From assembly GCF_021130785.1 (NCBI RefSeq), contig NW_025776233.1:62001-126000 (forward strand): a stretch of DNA of 64,000 bases. The letters are read 5' to 3'. The stretch comes from Homalodisca vitripennis. Its lineage: Eukaryota > Arthropoda > Insecta > Hemiptera > Cicadellidae. The position numbers and the translations under genes are program-made. This document shows, one piece after another, positions 60,753 to 64,000 of this stretch (its first letter is position 1; each line of letters opens with the position of its first letter). The notes beneath the pieces were generated by a model. That model did no database searches, was not told the origin of the DNA, and saw only the letters and a list, made by a program, of their open reading frames with translations.

Positions 60753-63700
60753 TTATTTATTTAATTTATATATATATATATATATGTGAATATATTTTAA
60801 GCTCGTTTAAAACTCATGTGTGACATAATGGAGGCACATAATAATTATTTATTAAATTGTGATTCGCGCAACTTCAGTATATAATAGTAAATTTGATTGC
60901 TTCTCTAAGGCACAATAAATTAGTTACTATTTATAAAATGTAAAAAAATAGATCAAAGTCTGGTAGAAGATTTATATTTTTGACCATGAACGTTTTATTA
61001 ATTAACTGCCTTTTATGTTTATAACCTGCAGTATATTCCAATACTGCGTATACCGTCTTTTTCTACATGACTGGCAGCAGTTTGTGTATTTGCGTGTTTT
61101 TGATTGCCAATAATGAATTATACCTTAATAAAACCCTTTAATATTGCATATTTTGGTCGAGGAGATTGAAAAATTGATTAGAGTTTGTACCTGTCTTAGT
61201 AGATAAAACATCAAATTAGCTTATGTTAGTTTACACTCTTGTAAGTATTCTTTGAATTTAAATTAAAATATCTGCAGTTTGAGCTAATCTGATCTACAAC
61301 ATTCGGATCGCAATTGGAATGGATTTTAAAAATTTCAGTGCATTTCGAGTCAATAATACATTTTGGTAAAAACAAGCAGCCTTTTATATTTTCCTTATAC
61401 AAAATTATTAATGGTATATAGTTATAGAGAGCTCTTACAAATAAATAATGTCAGTGGTAAGAAAAACCTAAACAATGTTTTTTTAAATACAAAAAATAAT
61501 ATAACATGATTAGTCCCTACACACAACGTAGGTATGGTCGGAATGGTTGACTTTAGGAGCTACTATTGCACCTTTATACCCAAAATGAAGTAACCAAGTA
61601 CTTTGGACGTCCTCTAACCTCTAATCACAAATAATTATCGATTGTGCGATTCAAAGAACTGTCTGTTAGATGTAGTAATTCTCATTAACACAATTTTAGC
61701 AGTTTAGTTTGTTTGTATTTTACTTTGCATAGTATTTTGTTTTAAATATTTAAATTACACAAAGTGCAGATGTGGTGGGAGGGGTTGATGCAATCTAATT
61801 GTAGGGATGGGTTACAGTTATTTCTCCTCTTAGTGCTGGAGATCTTACATGTGTCTCTTACTAGTGCCTCTTACATCTGGAATCTTTCGCGGCCACCGAC
61901 TCCTGAAATCCGGAGTTATGTTAATCGCCGACCTATCTTTTCATCTCTTAAATTGATAATGACCTTAGATTCTAGTTGGGGCGCTAAGAGGAAACTCAGC
62001 TGGAGCATCATCGAAAATTTACACATATTTCAAAAGAACCGAAATTTAGTTATAAAATTATCCTACGTTCACTAAATTTACAAGCTTACTTCCAAAGTAC
62101 TTGTATATGTAGTATATGTCTGTTAGTAAATGTTTGAAAACATAAAGCTACTTGGTAAAAGCATAGCAAATAGATTATTGATACGAAAATAAAAAAACAT
62201 TAACCATGCGTCCCAAGTTTCATGTTTAATACTTTACAGAAGAAGTACTATCTTTGACATGTATAATACGTGTCATAAATGCGGTTATTTAAGTACTTAA
62301 TAAATGGTTTCAGTAACATTTCGCTCTTATTTGCAAAATGTTATTCAAGTTCAGTTATTAGTTTATTCAAAATTGGATTATGTGTATGTGTTGATGTTTC
62401 AAAATATATTTACCTATTTCCAAATATAAATAATCCATCGTTTAAATTTTAATGCTTTAACATTTTGTAGAAAGATTAAATATTGAAAAGGTGCTTTTAT
62501 TTCAATAAAAGTTATATAACCGATAAGAAGTACTGTTTTTATGACTTTGACATTTTCGAGCACTTAATAACTCTTCTTTGACGTCAAAAATACGGCTCTC
62601 GTAGTGATTGGCAGCAATCTCTGCCCTTGATGTCTGTTTGATGGCGAATATTGCGCTCTTGCTTTAATATCAACTTTTTCATCTGTTATATTTGAACAAT
62701 ATCGGAATGGGTTTATCCGACATGTTTGTGGTTTCCTGTTATTGTTTCCTTATTTCTACTTTTACTTCCTTATAATTACCTGAAAACTGTATTGGAAGGA
62801 TTCCTTTCAATTCAAGTCGATGTTTTGACGGTAATGCATTTAAAATAAGTAAATTATTGAATAACATTGAATCTAATACTCTATTTTTATTTGGTCAGTT
62901 ATGAATTCGTATTTCTAATCTTGATCCTGTTCTTAAACACACAAAATACATTAGCCAGTCACTGAACGTGGATTAAATTGGAAATCCTAAACATCACTAA
63001 CAACCGTTATAAGTTCAGTGGTTAGGGCTAATAAAAATAGGAATATAGTGGACAGACACAAAATATAAATTAATTAATGTTATATAAACCTATATCCAAG
63101 CGTAATCAATATGGAATCGTTATAGGCACAGTAGCCATATATAGGTTTATTGGAAGTAAATATTTTACATATTGATATGACACTAAAGTATCCATTGGAA
63201 TAATACGTCTTGTGATAAAAAAATATATGTAAAATAAGAAACACATGAAATAAATTAAAATTAGGTTATATATCCGTAATAACACGTTAATTGGATCTAA
63301 CTACCACCCAAAGCTGTAGAGTCTCTTCAAGGGTATAGTTACAATTTCTGAACAGTTTCTTACGGTGGATGTGTCACAATATTTGTGCTGTTGAAGTGGA
63401 GTTAAAACCTTTTCGATCATAAAATTTAACTAATATTTAGTTTTGACATGTAAATTATGGTTTTGTGTTTGTATCTGGTAACATTTAGTACGTTCAAGAG
63501 TAGAAATATCAAACTTTGTTAGCTTTAACAAATCTTAACCTTAAAAACCAAACTGATCAAATCTATATTTTGAAATAATATAAACAATAATAATATAGAT
63601 ATGTATCTAACCTTACTCCTAATATAGACTTTAGAACAAATATAGGGGTTGGGTGGGTCCTGACTTTTTATTCGCCCTGCGGAAGAGAGTTTTACATGCA

Positions 63701-63939
63701 ACCTCAACGAAGCCCGTAACGTGACACAGAGTGAGGAGTATTCTTAACATGTTAACAGGAGGAAATCTGTTCTACTTGCAAATTAATACCACATACTTTT
63801 ATAAGATTCGTGATTCAACATATAACACATACTTTTCTTAAAATAAACTTAAAAACAGCTGAAAATAAGCAAAAGACCTCTAGCAGTGAAATTACTCTTT
63901 AAAAATGAAAAATTAATTTCAGAGTAATTATAACTTAAA

Positions 63940-63996
<57 letters not shown>

Positions 63997-64000
63997 ACAA

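Larger units (their letters stand above)
55001..64000. repeat. Segment B', second copy of the large duplication
   Basis: Direct copy of 23972-32530, still matching at the window end (TATTTGACAA at 63991-64000 matches 32515-32525). It carries about 255 bases at 63150-63405 and about 60 bases at 63745-63803 that the first copy lacks. TA tracts at 57127-57173, 60703-60748 and 63943-63992 differ in length from the first copy. No live gene is seen. Confidence 0.95.

Overview
The window looks like AT-rich, gene-poor DNA from an animal, most likely an insect. It has long CA/GT/TA microsatellites, a 115-bp satellite array, one Ty3/gypsy-type LTR retrotransposon, an APE-type LINE, and no bacterial-style operons. 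No host gene could be recognised with confidence. Most short open frames are chance frames in AT-rich or simple-sequence DNA. The insect assignment is an inference from repeat style; a hemipteran is possible but not shown.

Layout. 1-4.6 kb: AT-rich with degraded repeat pieces. 4.63-6.42 kb: about 15 copies of a 115-bp satellite in two interleaved variants. 6.4-22 kb: AT-rich, holding diverged copies of several dispersed repeats, a 167-bp tandem duplication (12.8 kb) and an unidentified 86-codon Met-less open frame (13.53 kb). 22.0-23.97 kb: repeat A, with a roughly 200-bp CA microsatellite. 23.97-32.5 kb: segment B, about 8.5 kb. 33.16-42.02 kb: a second copy of repeat A, split by the LTR retrotransposon at 33973-40974. 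43.9-44.6 kb: a 356-bp tandem duplication, each unit carrying a foldback element. 48.4 kb: compound CA/TG/TA microsatellite. 49.0-53.7 kb: a broken minus-strand LINE with an unusual upstream open frame. 55.0-64.0 kb: second copy of segment B, running off the window end.

The LTR element is on the minus strand. Going 5' to 3' it has an LTR (40120-40974), a primer binding site, gag with a CCHC knuckle, a canonical -1 slippery heptamer placed directly before the gag stop, aspartic protease, reverse transcriptase/RNase H, integrase with a GPY/F module, a purine tract and an LTR (33973-34857). The flanks show a 4-bp GTGA target duplication. The two LTRs differ by about four substitutions but by several one-base homopolymer differences. 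The coding region has about ten +1 breaks, most in A/T runs. I read this as a young insertion whose breaks may be assembly errors.

The most unusual signal is at 52.03-53.66 kb. A minus-strand open frame resembling a macro (ADP-ribose-binding) domain runs into a 39-bp minisatellite. In one minus-strand frame the minisatellite encodes a 13-residue Thr/Gln-rich repeat, and that frame ends at a stop overlapping the start of the LINE endonuclease frame. This suggests a LINE ORF1 made of a macro-like domain plus a repeat tail. Degenerate relatives of its upstream part appear elsewhere in the window.
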